NCBI RefSeq assembly: GCF_023065955.2
Contig: NC_079873.1
Span: 10,244,566-10,308,565 of the forward strand
Direction: 5' to 3'
Source of the DNA: Ursus arctos
Taxonomy: Eukaryota; Chordata; Mammalia; Carnivora; Ursidae
DNA: 64,000 nt
Part shown: one piece after another, positions 30,205 to 41,814 of the stretch
Layout: each line of letters starts with the position of its first letter
How positions within the stretch are numbered: position 1 is the stretch's first letter
Program-made: the position numbers and the translations under genes
Notes under the pieces: generated by a model
What the model was told of the DNA's origin: nothing
Databases searched by the model: none
Seen by the model: the letters and a program-made list of their open reading frames with translations, nothing else

Positions 30205-32220
30205 GATGGTCCAGAGCGGAGAGCCTACGGGGGGCCTACCAATTCGGGGGGGGGGTGTCTAGTGGAAGTACTCTCAAAGGAGGCAGAGATTGGAGCTGGT
30301 CCCTGGCGGGGCCCTGTCCCATAGGAGGGGGGAAGGTTGAGAAGGGGGAGGTGGTCCACAATCAAGGGGGCAGACTCGGCAAAGGCCACCGACGTGGAAA
30401 ATTCCGATGTCCTTACCAGCGTCCACGGAAAGATTAGAATGGAAACCAGCTTCCAGAGGGTCTACTGAAGGACTGGGAAGCGGAGAGGAGAAGCAAGGGC
30501 GGCCGGCTTTCTAAGGAAATTGGGTAGTGACAGGAAAGCGCGAGAAAAATGTAGGCGGATGAAGGGGGAACACAGGAAGAGAGTCCCCAAATGTTTCATG
30601 CTGGAAAGGCAGCGGCGGGGGAGAGATTTAAGGCGCCGGTGGAGGCGGATAGATGAGGACACGAGATCCCCGTGGGAGGAGGACGGAACACTTCCCCTCT
30701 GAAGTGGGAGTGAGGAAGCGGGAAAGGGAGTGAAAAGAAAAAGACCGTCCAAGATGTAAGGAATTCCATCTTGGAAGAGGCGGCGGTGATGGTGACAGTG
30801 ACGGGGAGCTTCGAAGGGACCAGGCGGAGCTGTGAAGGGTGCATTTGTTCCTGGATTCAGTCCACGTCAGAGCCCAAAGAGGGAGGGCCCAACAGCCGCA
30901 TTTTAGGGGTGACATAATGGCAGGGAAGACAGTCTGGCCAGTCTCAGGCAACTTGCCCTGTGTCCAGATTGCTTGGGGACTTGAGCAGGGCTGAGTCTTT
31001 AGGGGATCAGGGGCCCTGGGGAACCCCAGGGGATCAGAGAGCGAAGCAGGGGAGGGAGATAAGCGGTACCCTTGCTGCGTGTCTCATCACATTGGAGGGA
31101 AGCGGCCCCCAACACGATGGAACCACACCTAAAGCCTGAACAGCAACAAGAACCCGATGTGAGGAGGGGGTTTTGATGAAAAAAGCAAAGTTTCCACTTC
31201 TTCTGTGCACACGAGGCACACGTCCGGAGACAGACAGCTGACCTACTGAGGACGTGCTTCCTGACTCATTATCACATCCCTGGGGAGCCCCGATTCCTCG
31301 CTGGGAGTGGCACACGGTCCATGAGCGCCTCCCGCCACCGCTCCCAATTAACTGGCCCACCGCGCGTGCACCAGCCGCGCGTGCACCAGCCACGCGGACA
31401 AGCCCCAGTGAGCTGTTCCACTGCGGCTACGCCATCCCAGGCACGTCTCCAGGACAGTTCCTGCTCGGTTTGCCAGCAACCACGGGGGCTGGAGTATTCT
31501 CTGACCCAGAGAGAGCTGGGCGCTCGACCTCAAAGCTGGGTGAAACCGGGGTGCTCTGCGGGGCATTTTCCTGATATCATCTGCCAAAACCCCAACCACG
31601 CCACCTCCCCAGCTCCTCTTCCCTTCCTGAAAGGCCCAGCCCCAAAGCCTGGCTCCTTCAGGAGGCCTCCTTGGGGAACCCCGCGTGCTTTCCTCTTTGT
31701 CGCCGCCTGCCTACCCCTGTCCCAGTTTGTCCAGCTAACCATGCTGGAAAGACACTGCCTTTCCCGGTCCCCCAACGCGGGTGGGAGACAAAGGCTCATG
31801 CCACCCCGGACCAACCCTACCCCTCACTGTTGTGCCCCCACGGAAGGCAGCGCCCAGAATCTTTGGCCTGTTTTGCTGCAGGAAGCGAGACATTTTCAAA
31901 TTCAGGGTGAACTCACAAGACACGTGGGCTGTGAAAATTCTCACCACAGAGGATGGAAAGTTAGAGGATGGGCCTGGCAGGATGGGGATAAAGATGATGT
32001 GACCCCTTCCAACTCTGAGAGGTCCAGGTGAGTTAAGGAGACCTTATTCTGGTCCAGATGCGGGGCTCACGATCCCCCGTCCCTGAAATGGAGGCAGTGT
32101 GCGGATTAAGGGGTTTCTGTCTGTTGGGCTGCTGGGTAAAGGCAGGCAGGCACACGCACCCCCACGTACCTCTCGGGGAACCGGACCCCTCCAAACCCAG
32201 TCCTCAATAGAGCCCACTTG
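30205..32220. other. Unique GC-moderate sequence with local purine-rich parts
   Basis: A G run lies at about 30246-30255. 30470-30740 is purine-rich. A short tandem (GCGCGTGCACCAGCC, about two copies plus a third partial) is at 31362-31396. The longest open frame of the window (31321-32031, 236 codons) lies here; it has no recognisable domain, no signal peptide and no supporting neighbours. Confidence 0.4.
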
Positions 32221-32930
32221 CTACTGATCCGACCACAGGAAACACGAAGAGCCCTGGGGCCGCCTCTCTTTCCCCGCGCTGCCTCGTTCTGGCCCTTCCG
32301 CAGCTGCCATCGGGCCCTTGCACGAACCTGGCAGGGCCAGCTACGAGGCGCACAGCTCCCAGCCCGGCGCCCAGGCTCAGCGCAGCCCCCAGACGGACGG
32401 CTGCAGCGCCACGAGATGGGACCGCAGCCCGGGAGGCGCCGTGCGAGGCCAACACGCGGGAACCGAGGGGCCCCTTGTACCAACACTGCGGCCCAAGCTT
32501 GGACCCAGCTTCTCTCATCTTGGCCTTCGCGACGGCGGTGAGCCATGGGCCTAACCGTCCCCCTAGTACGGATGGAGAAACCGACACCAAAGGGAGCCAG
32601 AGGGACCTGGCCAAGGTCACACGGCTGGTCAGTGGCAGAGCTGAACCTTGCCTCGGGCCACTGGAGGCCGAAGTCAACAAGCCTCCGGTGAAACGCAGGG
32701 CGGCGCTCCTCCCCAGCGTCCGCAGCCTGGCCCACCGGCCCCGCGGCCCAGCTCTAGCATCTCCCAGCCGCCCGAGGCCACGTGCCCTTCCTGAGCCTCG
32801 GCTTTGCCGCCCATTCAACGGGCTGCGGCTCGGGGAGTGAGCGAACTACCGCACAGAAAGCCCGCACACGACGCCTTGTACGGGGTGCTGCGAAAGTGCT
32901 CTTGTCTCTGTCGTGTACGTCCTGACGCTC
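32221..32930. promoter_or_regulatory. CpG-island-like segment
   Basis: By hand count about 33 CpGs lie in 32221-32580 and CpG stays frequent to about 32930. The local GC content looks close to two thirds. The observed to expected ratio must therefore be well above the genomic background. A MIR-like fragment lies inside (32555-32690). No promoter motif, TSS or exon can be fixed from sequence alone. Long open frames on both strands (204 and 209 codons) follow from the composition. Confidence 0.45.
32555..32690 (+). repeat. MIR-like SINE
   Basis: ATGGAGAAACCGACACC, then GACCTGGCCAAGGTCACACG and GTCAGTGGCAGAGCTGAACC follow the MIR core order (GATGAGGAAACTGAGG, TGCCCAAGGTCACACAGC, GTGGCAGAGC). 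Confidence 0.7.
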
Positions 32931-34399
32931 CCACCACCACCACACAGGTCCGAGGGGGAGGCAGAGAGAGCAAGGAAGAGCTGGTGACATTACATCCTTC
33001 CAGATCTTTCCCTGTCCCCGAGGGGGGTCACTTCTGAGCCCTTGTCTGGCTTGACTGGATTTTTTAGGGCACTCGTGACTCCCACATCTCCCCAGACCTC
33101 CCTGGGGAGGTTCAGCTGGGACGCAATGTCTGTGATTAAGCTGCAAATAAATAAACGGAGCTAAGAAGAATAAGGCAATGAGATTAAAAAAGATGTGTCT
33201 CCAAGGGCACTCTTTAACAAATTGTCAAAATTGGTTTCTGGAATCTGGAGGACGTTGCTAACACCTGAGTACTCAGAACCAAATTAGATTTGCCTCTGAT
33301 TTTTATTTAAAAAAAAAAAAAAGGCACAGAGAGCCCTGCCCTCAAGAAGGGCCTCAAGCTTGGTTTGTTGCTCTGAAGTCACGGTGTCAGAACTCCTAAT
33401 AATACCACCTTTAAATCTGTATTTCGCAAGTGAAGCCGATCGGCCACTGAAGCAGGAGCTCGAGCCCCTCGCCACCCTCCTTGCACGTGACATTCGCTAT
33501 GGCACGTGAGCACAGAATTCCAGCAGGCCCACCAGATGCGGAAAGTTCTGCGAGATTCCAAGGCAGTACGAAGGAAGCGTGCCGTGTTTACCACCGAGTA
33601 AGCACTGCCTTTGTCACTTGGCATCACGAGGACTTGGGCTGCTCACACCCGAGCCTCTGCTTTCTTGAAGGTCAGAGGCAGGACAAGATGCTTCGTGAAG
33701 CCTGTCCTGGCTCTAAGGTCCACTGGGCCTTACGTGACCAACCAGTTCAGCAGGATGGTTGTAAGAAATAAAAGAAGAGCACACAAGGAGTCCTGCAGCA
33801 TCACTGTCCCTGTCCACCTAAGTCACGTCACTGCACAGGGCAAACGCTCTTTCAACTGCTTGAACAGACATCTGGACACCCTGGCATGGATTCTACTGGG
33901 CTCCTGGCATTCTCTGGAGCGAGATGCCAACAACCTGTTCTTTGGAAGCATGGGGGACAACTAAGTTGTCCTCAGCTCTGATGTCACTGACCTTGAACCT
34001 CTCAAAGCGGTCACATTATGCTTTCTTCATATGCTAAGAGCACAAAGAAAGGAAAACTGGGTAAAAGCATTACACAAAGACATTTTATGATAAAATTTAG
34101 ACCCTTATCACCCACTTAAAAACATATTTTAGAAACAAAATGGATAAAACTTAGTGCTATTCAGTAGACTAAAAGAAAAACTAAACTTGATACTTCTAAT
34201 AGGTTTTCGCTTTCTCCCCCCAAACACAAATCTGGTAGTTTTAGTTTAAAATTGGTTAAGATCTTTTCATGGATCAGGGATCATAATTTTTCATACAACC
34301 AAATCAATCTACTTAGTACTTTTTAACCATGATAAAACAGGTTACTGGTAGGCTATTTGTCAGCCTTTGAAAGGCTAGGGAGATTGAGGGGATCCGGGT
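32931..34399. other. Unique sequence
   Basis: An A run lies at about 33310-33322. 34010-34370 is AT-rich. Open frames of up to 117 codons are unrecognised. Confidence 0.4.
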
Positions 34400-34546
34400 G
34401 AGTGCGTGGCTATCACCTTCCCCTCCTCTACTCCAGACGTGACCTTCCTGAGACTACCTACTCGGACGGACGATGAACAACCCAGACGAGCAGTCTCACC
34501 CGAAGTGATTCTGATCAACACGCCGAAGTCTGAAAACCACTCATGT
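34400..34546 (-). repeat. MER5-like element
   Basis: Its end reads CACCCGAAGTGATTCTGATC, then CACGCCGAAGTCTGAAAACCACTC, the MER5-type terminal part (GTGATTCTGATGCACGCTGA, TTTGAGAACCACTG). The other end is diffuse. Confidence 0.45.
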
Positions 34547-36202
34547 ACAGCACAGTATGATTACCCGACACAGAACTTGACAACATCTTCGAGATCTGCC
34601 AGTACGGAGCTTGACAGAGTCTTTGAAATTTACTTTCTGGTATTAGAATGCCTGCTCTTGCGAGTTTAGGGAAACACCCCGGACCTGTAGACATGTCATT
34701 CAAGAGCCCTCAGATGGAAATCTACAGAAAACCAGTGCCTTGCTGTATAAAATAGGAACTGCACAAAAACATGAGCTATTTCGTTTCGTCTACCGCCAAT
34801 GAGAATCTACACTAAAAAAGACCCTCCACCCAAATTAAGAAATAAAAAAATAAAAAAACAAAGACCTCCCAACCACACACTTTTTAAATACAGTCACATT
34901 TTTGCCAATGCAATATTTTATTAAATTGCCCCTTCTGTTCTTTTTCTGGGATGGAAATTAGAAGCAGGAGGAACGCGTGTGGGTCCTTCGCTCCACTAAC
35001 ACAGTGGGCTCTCGAAGTCGGAAACCACTAAGATAACTTGAAATAACCATCCCTGCCCGGTCAGATGGAAGCCATCCTCATGTGTAGGAAGGGCCACCAA
35101 TGGAGAGTCAACATGAGCGATCTCGTTGAAGGCTACTAATAAAATATCTCACGTCGTTGAACCGCACGCTGTGTCTCCCTACCGGGGAATACACGGATTC
35201 AGAGCATCTCCAAGCAAAGGGCAAAATCTGAGGAACTTCTGTAGTTTCCAACCTCAGGAATGGACCGGGCACACGAGGCCCAACAGACGCTGGGTCTCCA
35301 CAGCCGTACTTAGGACTCAAATTGGGCGCGCCATCGCTAAATGGGAAAGTTTACGCTTTTGTCAAAAATGTAAACTCGTGCCTCTAGATCCCAACACCGT
35401 ACAGCAGGGTCCCGAGCGATGTCTGGGCCATGGCTGCACAACCGCTGCAGATGAACGCCATGAAGCCACACGGACGCTGAGAACGGACTCAGCAACTGCC
35501 CCGCGATTTGAAGACAGAACAGAATTCTCTCTCATCACTGAAAAAACTCTAGAAGGGATTTTTCAACAGAGGACTTAGGAACACTTCTGACGGGAAAGGA
35601 TTTCCAGAAGTCAGCACAGGTTCCTGAGGAACAAGTAACATCAAAATAGTCTGCTTTCTTTTTCTATTTAAATATTTCATCTGCGAACAACATATTTAAA
35701 CAACGGTAAATCAGAAAAAACTGATTTTTCCCCACGGACACCTTATGAATCAGTTTTATTCAAACTCTTTCCCCGCATCTTCGACACAGTTTGTTCGGCC
35801 ATCCAGAATCTTTGTCGTTGCCAAAGCACCATTTGGAGTCACCTACTGGTTTCCCAGAGCCCATGATCTTTGCTAACTTCCTTGCGGACACCCAGCGCTT
35901 CCAAACACTCCGCACCTGCCGCTGAGACACGCACAGCAGCCACGTGCCCATGCACGGCACGCCTAGCTTTACACGGGTCAGGCAGTCACAGTTTCTCCTA
36001 AAGTCTACCTTAATAATTTCTACATCAGTGGCATAATGCATCGCTAAAACAAATCTCTTTTTCTTTTAAAGATAAGGTTACCAGATCAGGTGAATGCCAT
36101 CTTCCACACTGACCTCACAAGCCAATGGATAAAACCCTTTCCCTGTTTGGGGGAGTAAGACAGTGTGTAATGTCGGCAACATGCCACTGTACTTCAAAAC
36201 GT
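34547..36202. other. Unique sequence
   Basis: There is an A-rich stretch with AAATAAAAAAATAAAAAAA at about 34841. The open frame at 35126-35578 (150 codons) has no known motif. 35640-35760 is AT-rich. Confidence 0.4.
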
Positions 36203-36212
36203 GTTCATTCTA

Positions 36213-36413
36213 GGGCTGCCTGGGTGGCACAGTCGGTTAAGCAGCCGACTCTTGGTTTCGACTCAGGTCCTGATCTCAGGGTTGTGGGTTCGAGCTCTGC
36301 ATCGGGCTCCATGCTGAGCACGGAGTCTGCTTGAGATTCTCTCTCCCTCTCCCCCTGCCTCTGCCCCTCCAGCTCGTGCTCTCTCTCAAATAAATAAATA
36401 CATCTTAAAAAAA
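36213..36413 (+). mobile_element. CanSINE with short duplication
   Basis: It reads GGCTGCCTGGGTGGCACAGT, TTGGTTTCGACTCAGGTCCT, GTGGGTTCGAGCTCTGCATC, and then a CT-rich body and AAATAAATAAATACATC. GTTCATTCTA before it and GTTCATTCCA after it are the probable duplication. Confidence 0.92.
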
Positions 36414-36425
36414 AAGTTCATTCCA

Positions 36426-37149
36426 TGTTCTCAATCAATAAACAATGTGAGGTCAGTTAATCATACACTGCAGTGGGATCAGAACGAGCTAATGTGATTT
36501 CAAAGTGGCTGCTGAAGGATGGGTGGCAATTAGGAGGGGAAGCTAACCAACTACTATGCCACTGGGCTTTGTCCTCCCCCCATGCCATGGAGGTGGCAAT
36601 GTCACCTAGGGCCCTGAGAGGGCAAGCCATTCACCTTCAGATGAGGTCACTGGAGTCAATCTAGAATTTCTTCACAGAAGCGACCACGAGAAGAGTTTTG
36701 TTCAGTTCTTCCCTGATTTTCTGGTCCGGCTTAAAATAAATGTCACGCACACACAGAATTCTAAAGCAGGAGGAAAATTTTAAAACTGTCTAGCTCTTCT
36801 TTCCTTTTCTAGTCTGTAATTGGGAAAGACTGGACTAAAGCTTCAGGTCTCCTGACTCACAGCCAAAGATGCTCTTGTTTTCGCCTGATGCATAGTTATC
36901 AAAGTAAATATTCTGTTAGGATAAAGTCCAAACGCCAAATCTGCAATGCACACACTCAACAGAGATAATTCTTCCTAAAATATACATTACATCTTTGCAA
37001 AAACACACGCATGAATTTTACAAAATACCTTTTAAAAGTCAGATTGTATTGGGCCAAGACAGTGTAACGGAAAAGGCAACATAAATCTTTGGAAATCAAT
37101 GCTTGTTAACATCAAGTTATCTTTTTAATGAAAAGCCACTGATAAACCA
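36426..37149. other. Unique AT-rich sequence
   Basis: It holds AATCAATAAACAATGTGAGG and TCAGTTAATCATACACTG near 36433-36470, which have a conserved look. Nothing else is assigned. Confidence 0.4.
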
Positions 37150-37240
37150 TGCCATTGGATTAAGTGAGCTAATGCATGCCACGGGCTTTGCACAAGAGCT
37201 GGGAACACTCAATAAAAAGTAGCTGTTATGATTAATAGGC
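37150..37240 (-). repeat. MIR-like 3' fragment, reverse
   Basis: GGGCTTTGCACAAGAGCTGG, ACACTCAATAAAAAGTAGCT and GTTATGATTAAT match the MIR end (GCACATAGTAAGCGCTCAATAAATGTTAGC) in the reverse sense. Confidence 0.5.
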
Positions 37241-37904
37241 AAGACCAGAGTGGGGTTGAAGATGCTTTTTTCCACGAAGGCAATAAAGCTCCAGGATGGA
37301 GCTTGTCAACCAGCCCCAGCCACAGGATAATGGATGGATAACGGTCACCTGCTCCATCCGCTCTCAGGGGAGAACCGAGGATTATGGGAAATTCCCAGCT
37401 CCCAAACTGGGATCTCACTCATTCTTGCCGACTCGGGAGAGTAGACCAAAGTGCAAGGGAATGACAGCAGTGTATGGTAAGAACAGATGCATACACTTAT
37501 CCAAATAAAAAGGAAATCCATGCACACCTCTATGCTTTCTTATCAGCAACACACTGGAACTTCTCACTGAGAACCGTAGCATGAGTGTGATGCGTTCCAC
37601 AGCGGAGAATGGCTGCCTTGGGGGAACATGAAATGCCTCTAAGCACTTAAAATGAGAAAGTTTTCAAAGACTCCAAGCCGCCGCTGCCGTTGTTGTACCT
37701 CCGAAGAAGAAATGCTCCCTAATGTTTGCGATAACAGAGAAAAATAAGCAAAGTCTTGATTTAGGCCAATTCCTCAAGTCCCAAAACTAAATATGAGTTT
37801 GTAGCCTTTTTTTAAAGTGCCTGTTTCTGAGGTTTGGCAGAGAAAGGATAAATTGAACATAGTACTGTGAAATTCATATGTAGTTAGAAAATTTAACATT
37901 TCTT
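37241..37904. other. Unique sequence
   Basis: No gene or repeat is recognised between the MIR fragment and the SINE. Confidence 0.4.
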
Positions 37905-38082
37905 TTTTTAAGATTTGAGAGCGCACACACGCCGGGGGCGGGGGGTGGGGGAGGCGCTCCCAAGCAGACTTCCTGCCGAGCGTGGAGCCCACGCAGGGCT
38001 CGATCCCACCGCCCTTGAGATCATGACCTGACCAGAAAACCAAGAGTTGGAAGCTTAATTGACAGAACCACCCAGGTGGCCC
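37905..38082 (-). mobile_element. CanSINE
   Basis: The plus strand shows TTTTTAAGATTTGAGAGCGC, a G-rich body, CGCAGGGCTCGATCCCACCG and CTTGAGATCATGACCTGACC, ending ACCACCCAGGTGGCCC. The flanks are too diverged for a clear duplication. Confidence 0.88.
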
Positions 38083-38089
38083 ATGGACA

Positions 38090-38430
38090 TTTTTATTTCT
38101 AATTGGCCACCCTGATAATTAGCTTATTTAAAATGTCAAAAATCCTATTTGAGGGATTTGCTGTGTAACCTTTTTCTGCTGCTCAGAGAAAAGCTTCATG
38201 GGTGAAAGTGACAGGTAATTTGTCATATTCGCACCCAATAGCTGATCAGTCAATATGTTAATTATCTGGTGTATTTATTCCTTTTTAAAAAGTTATCTAT
38301 TTTTCACTAATGACTGCTAATTTGGTAATATTCAGAAAGAAAGGTGATCTCAATTTCAAACCTGTTAACCCCTTGTTTGTTTTAATACATTCAGCGGGGT
38401 AAAGACAGAAATCATTTCACAACTTAAACT
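38090..38430. promoter_or_regulatory. Candidate conserved non-coding element
   Basis: This is repeat-free AT-rich DNA with CCTGATAATTAGCTTATTTA, GTGACAGGTAATTTGTCATA (TGACAG is a MEIS/TGIF-like core), GCTGATCAGTCAATATG, TTAATTATCTGG and GACTGCTAATTTGGTAATA. Dense homeodomain and TALE-type cores without coding potential suggest an enhancer. This is inference only. Confidence 0.35.
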
Positions 38431-38754
38431 ATTATCGTGAACAAAAAACAGTCAGTTCATATAGTTGCTTTACTCCATCTCACTTGGACTGCCCTAACGG
38501 TTCTCAGTCTAAAACCTCTGCCTAAAATTTTACCTTCTGAACTTTTCAGCCAGAACATTTGCATTTCTTTCTCTTTATTTCTAACTCAGAAAAAAATCCA
38601 GATACCTCATTACTTCTCAATTAAAATTGTACTAAGGCTTATAGTCGGAAGTGCACAGAAGGTGTCGAAAGCCAATTCTTTCCTTTTTAAAAACTTGGAA
38701 TTTACTGCTAACAACACTGAAACGTTCTAAACCTTTTAACTCTTCATAACTCAT

Positions 38755-38830
38755 TGGTTTACTTGACACACATTTCTCAAGCTCCAGCCACACGCCAGGA
38801 CTGTGCTGGGCACTGCGAAGCTAAGAAGAG
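38755..38830 (+). repeat. MIR-like fragment
   Basis: AGCTCCAGCCACACGCCAGG ACTGTGCTGGGCACTG resembles the GAGCACCTACTATGTGCCAG / GCACTGTGCTAGGCACTG part of MIR. Confidence 0.45.
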
Positions 38831-39379
38831 AGGGGGGGGTGGTTTGCCATTTGAGCAGCTAAGGGGATCTTGGGAGCAGAGGGACACAAACATTCACTTA
38901 GGATTAGCAAATATCAGCCCAGCCCTCGTGTGGGGGCACCGTCACGGCAGCTGCAATCACAGGGGCTCTCCCTCAGCAGAACGGACCGTCCGCAAGCACA
39001 GGCCCAGCGTCTGGCCCAGGGCAACTGCTATGGGTGTTGCTGACGGCCAATAAGCAGGACCTGGTTCTCAGCCTCCCAGAACACACACAACCCACCATGG
39101 GAGGACGGGAGGAATTGGGGGGCAGGTGGGCACGGGCCGGTGATGGAGCAAAGCTCAACTCACGGGAGAATGGCAGATAAATGCTGGGGGGGGGGCGTGA
39201 GGGCCAAGGAGGCCTTCTGGAGGAAAGACTACCTGGATGGGTACTTACTTCAGGGATGTGGAGCAGCGGTTCTCACCCAATGATGCTTTTAGGGATTTCA
39301 CCCTGTCTTCATGAGTCCCAGACCCCACTGTAGAAACTGGGAGTTCACCATTTTCCCCAAATCCACCTGGGAAGCAAGC
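38831..39379. other. Unique sequence, G-rich spots
   Basis: G runs lie at about 38832 and 39187. Nothing functional is recognised. Confidence 0.35.
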
Positions 39380-39394
39380 TCCTCAACACCTCTA

Positions 39395-39545
39395 ATTAGG
39401 TCTCAGATCTTCACCTGCAGAGCCCGGTAATATTCAGTCCACACAACTTAAAGTGATCAGGAAGATTAAATAAGAACATAGCAACGTGGAGGGAACAGCG
39501 CCTGGCCACCATAACTACAGGTTAGCGTAGATAAAAGCTAGTCAC
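39395..39545 (-). repeat. MIR-like fragment, reverse
   Basis: The run TCTCAGATCTTCACCTGCAG, then GATTAAATAAGAACATAGCA and ACAGCGCCTGGCCACCATAA reads like a reversed MIR (CTCAGTTTCCTCATCTGTAA, AGATTAAATGAGATAATGCA, ACAGTGCCTGGCACATA). Confidence 0.45.
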
Positions 39546-39730
39546 TTTCATGTGCCTTTCTCAAAGCTATCATTATACAAGACTTTTTCCAAGTTGCCAC
39601 CATTATCAGCAGCTGCCTGAACCATTAAGCACTCTGCAAGGGTTTTGCGCATCTCTGAGTTTCAAAACAGGGGGAAGAAGTCTCACTTGCAGGAGTTTGC
39701 TTAATTCCCAGTTTCATTCAACTTTACATT

Positions 39731-39952
39731 TTTAAAAAAGATGTATTTTTTTATTTTAGAGAAAGAGAGAAAAAGCTCATGAGCCTGGGGTGGGGGGGTG
39801 GGCGCAGAGGGGGAGGAGGAGGGAAAGAATCCCAAGCAGACTCCATGCTAAAGGTGGAGCCGGACGTGGGGCCCGATCTCACAACCCATTAGATCATGAC
39901 CTGAGCTGAAACAGAGTCGGGTGCTTAACCGACTGAGCCACCCAGGCGCCCC
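39731..39952 (-). mobile_element. CanSINE with diverged duplication
   Basis: It ends on the plus strand with GACTGAGCCACCCAGGCGCC and starts with an AAAAAAGATGTATTTTTTTA tail. CAACTTTACATTTTTA on the left and CGACTTTTGCATTTTTA on the right are the probable duplication. Its head faces the head of the next SINE about 85 bases away. Confidence 0.94.
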
Positions 39953-40039
39953 TCGACTTTTGCATTTTTATAGTGAAACAAACGTGTAAGTGGATGATCA
40001 CTGCTGGATGTAAAAAAAAAAAAAAAAAAAGCTCAACAA

Positions 40040-40213
40040 GGGGCATGTGGGTGGCTCATTCGGTTGAGCATCTGACTCTTGGTTTCCGCTCAGGTTGTGA
40101 TCTCAGGGTTGTGGGATCGAGCCCCACATGGGGCTCTGCACTCAGCACAGTCTGCTTAAGACTCTCTCTGCCCCTCCCCTCTCTCTCTAAAACAAATAAC
40201 ACCTTTAAAAAAT
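40040..40213 (+). mobile_element. CanSINE with 9-base duplication
   Basis: It reads GGGGCATGTGGGTGGCTCAT, TTGGTTTCCGCTCAGGTTGT, GTGGGATCGAGCCCCACATG and a CT-rich body. GCTCAACAA lies at 40031-40039 and again at 40214-40222. It inserted just behind a pre-existing A run (about 40011-40030). Confidence 0.93.
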
Positions 40214-40222
40214 GCTCAACAA

Positions 40223-41814
40223 TATTCTGTATTCACACACACACAAGATGCTACTCAGAATAAGGGGGCTCTTGAATGCTGATCTTATGCCACCTGTCGA
40301 GGTTAAAACAAATGAACAAACAAAACACGTGTTCAACCATTGCTTTGTGATGTGAGTTTGAATGAGACAAGTCTTGGGCTTGCCACCATTACCAATTGGT
40401 ACTTTAAGTCACTAAAATGAGGTGGCGGATCTGCTTCTTCACTCTGACTTCCTTGACCTACTGATTTTAATCAGAAAAATAGATTAATGGTAGCTGCTGA
40501 GCGGTTGTGATTTTAATGCCAGACTGTGCTTACCATACCAATGAACAAAACCCAGACCTTAACTTAAAGAAGCAACAAAGCCAGAGTCCGTCATTTAAAA
40601 CCTGCTTGCGTCCAGTATGTGAGCTAATTCTCTGTCGAGGTGAACGAATGAGCTCTAACTGCGGTTTCTACCCAATGAAGTTCCCTGGGTGTAAATAACA
40701 TCCCTTGTTACAATGCAAAGATTAACCAGCTTTGCAGAATTTATGGTCAAGAGAAACAAAGATGCAACGTTTAACTTTTTTTTTTTTAGAAAGCACATTA
40801 GCTACCACTGCAATAAAGACATCCTATAATTTTGTTTCACGCTGGAAGCATACCCCTATCAGTATCTACTAAGCACTCAGCACAAACCTAGAATTCAATT
40901 AACATTCATTTCCTAGCTTCAAACGGTGGTATAAAACTCACTATCATGTGCTATATAGACTATGCTACAAGTATACATGACAAATATACAAATTGCCTCC
41001 AATGAGTCATGTGAAATTTCAATTCGGAAGCACTTTTGTTGGTCTTAATGGCTATTTGGCAACGCATGCATTATTCTTCAGTTATAAAATTCGCACGTTT
41101 AAAGAACTGAGCTAAAACGTGCCCACAGGAATTAAAGCAATGCACTTCCCTGCATAAAAATCCGCCAGTCAAAGCAGGAAGGAAAACATATTTTTCCTAT
41201 TGTTGGATGTGGGATTCCACATCCAATCCTGGCTAACTCTGGCACATAAAAATCAAAGTTGAACACAGAAAAATCTAGCCACACATCCAAGGAGAGCGCC
41301 AAACGACTAAGCTGAAGACACGACAAACGTAACTGCGGACGGTGTTAAACCACCGTTCGGCTGGCTTGGGGAGCGCAGGCATCCAGATAGCCTTTCAGTC
41401 GTGGCCTTGGCCTAATCAAGTTTTTGCCATTTCAAATCACCGATTTCTTTTTCTCTTGGTTCTGCCCTGTCTAGGCGGTGGAAGGCCCCGAGTGCCTTCC
41501 GTCACTTCCCCACCCCGCAGCACTGAGTCCGAAGCACCCAGCCTTCCTGCAAGGGGGCGGCCTGAGTGCCCCAGAGAAGGGGCTGTCTGGCAACGAGAGG
41601 CAGTGCCTGGGGGTGGGGGCCAGAGCAAACCCATGAGAACCCACTCAACCCCGGGCAGCCCGCAGCCCCGGGGGGAGGGGGGGCCGTCACTGGTGAGCCG
41701 AGCTGCCGCCCTATTCATCCCCTTTGTCCCTGCACAATCCGGAGCCGAGCCTCCCCTGGTCATCATTCATATCGCAGGGCTGACAGGCCAGAGAGAAGAC
41801 TCGGGAGGGGAAAC
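40223..41814. other. Repeat-poor unique sequence
   Basis: It is AT-rich to about 41350 and then GC-richer (41470-41760). No gene is recognised; the 173-codon open frame at 41342-41863 lies in the GC-rich part and has no domain. Confidence 0.4.

Noticed and set aside
31321..32031. Longest open frame of the window, 236 codons, plus strand
   Set aside because: It is in GC-rich DNA where stops are rare, has no domain or signal, contains a chance tandem repeat and overlaps equally open frames on both strands.
32106..32818. 209- and 204-codon minus-strand frames
   Set aside because: They are produced by the CpG-island-like composition and cross a MIR fragment. The two frames overlap each other.
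33540..33770. MIR-like element
   Set aside because: Only a few short matches to a reversed MIR could be found, below what I would support.
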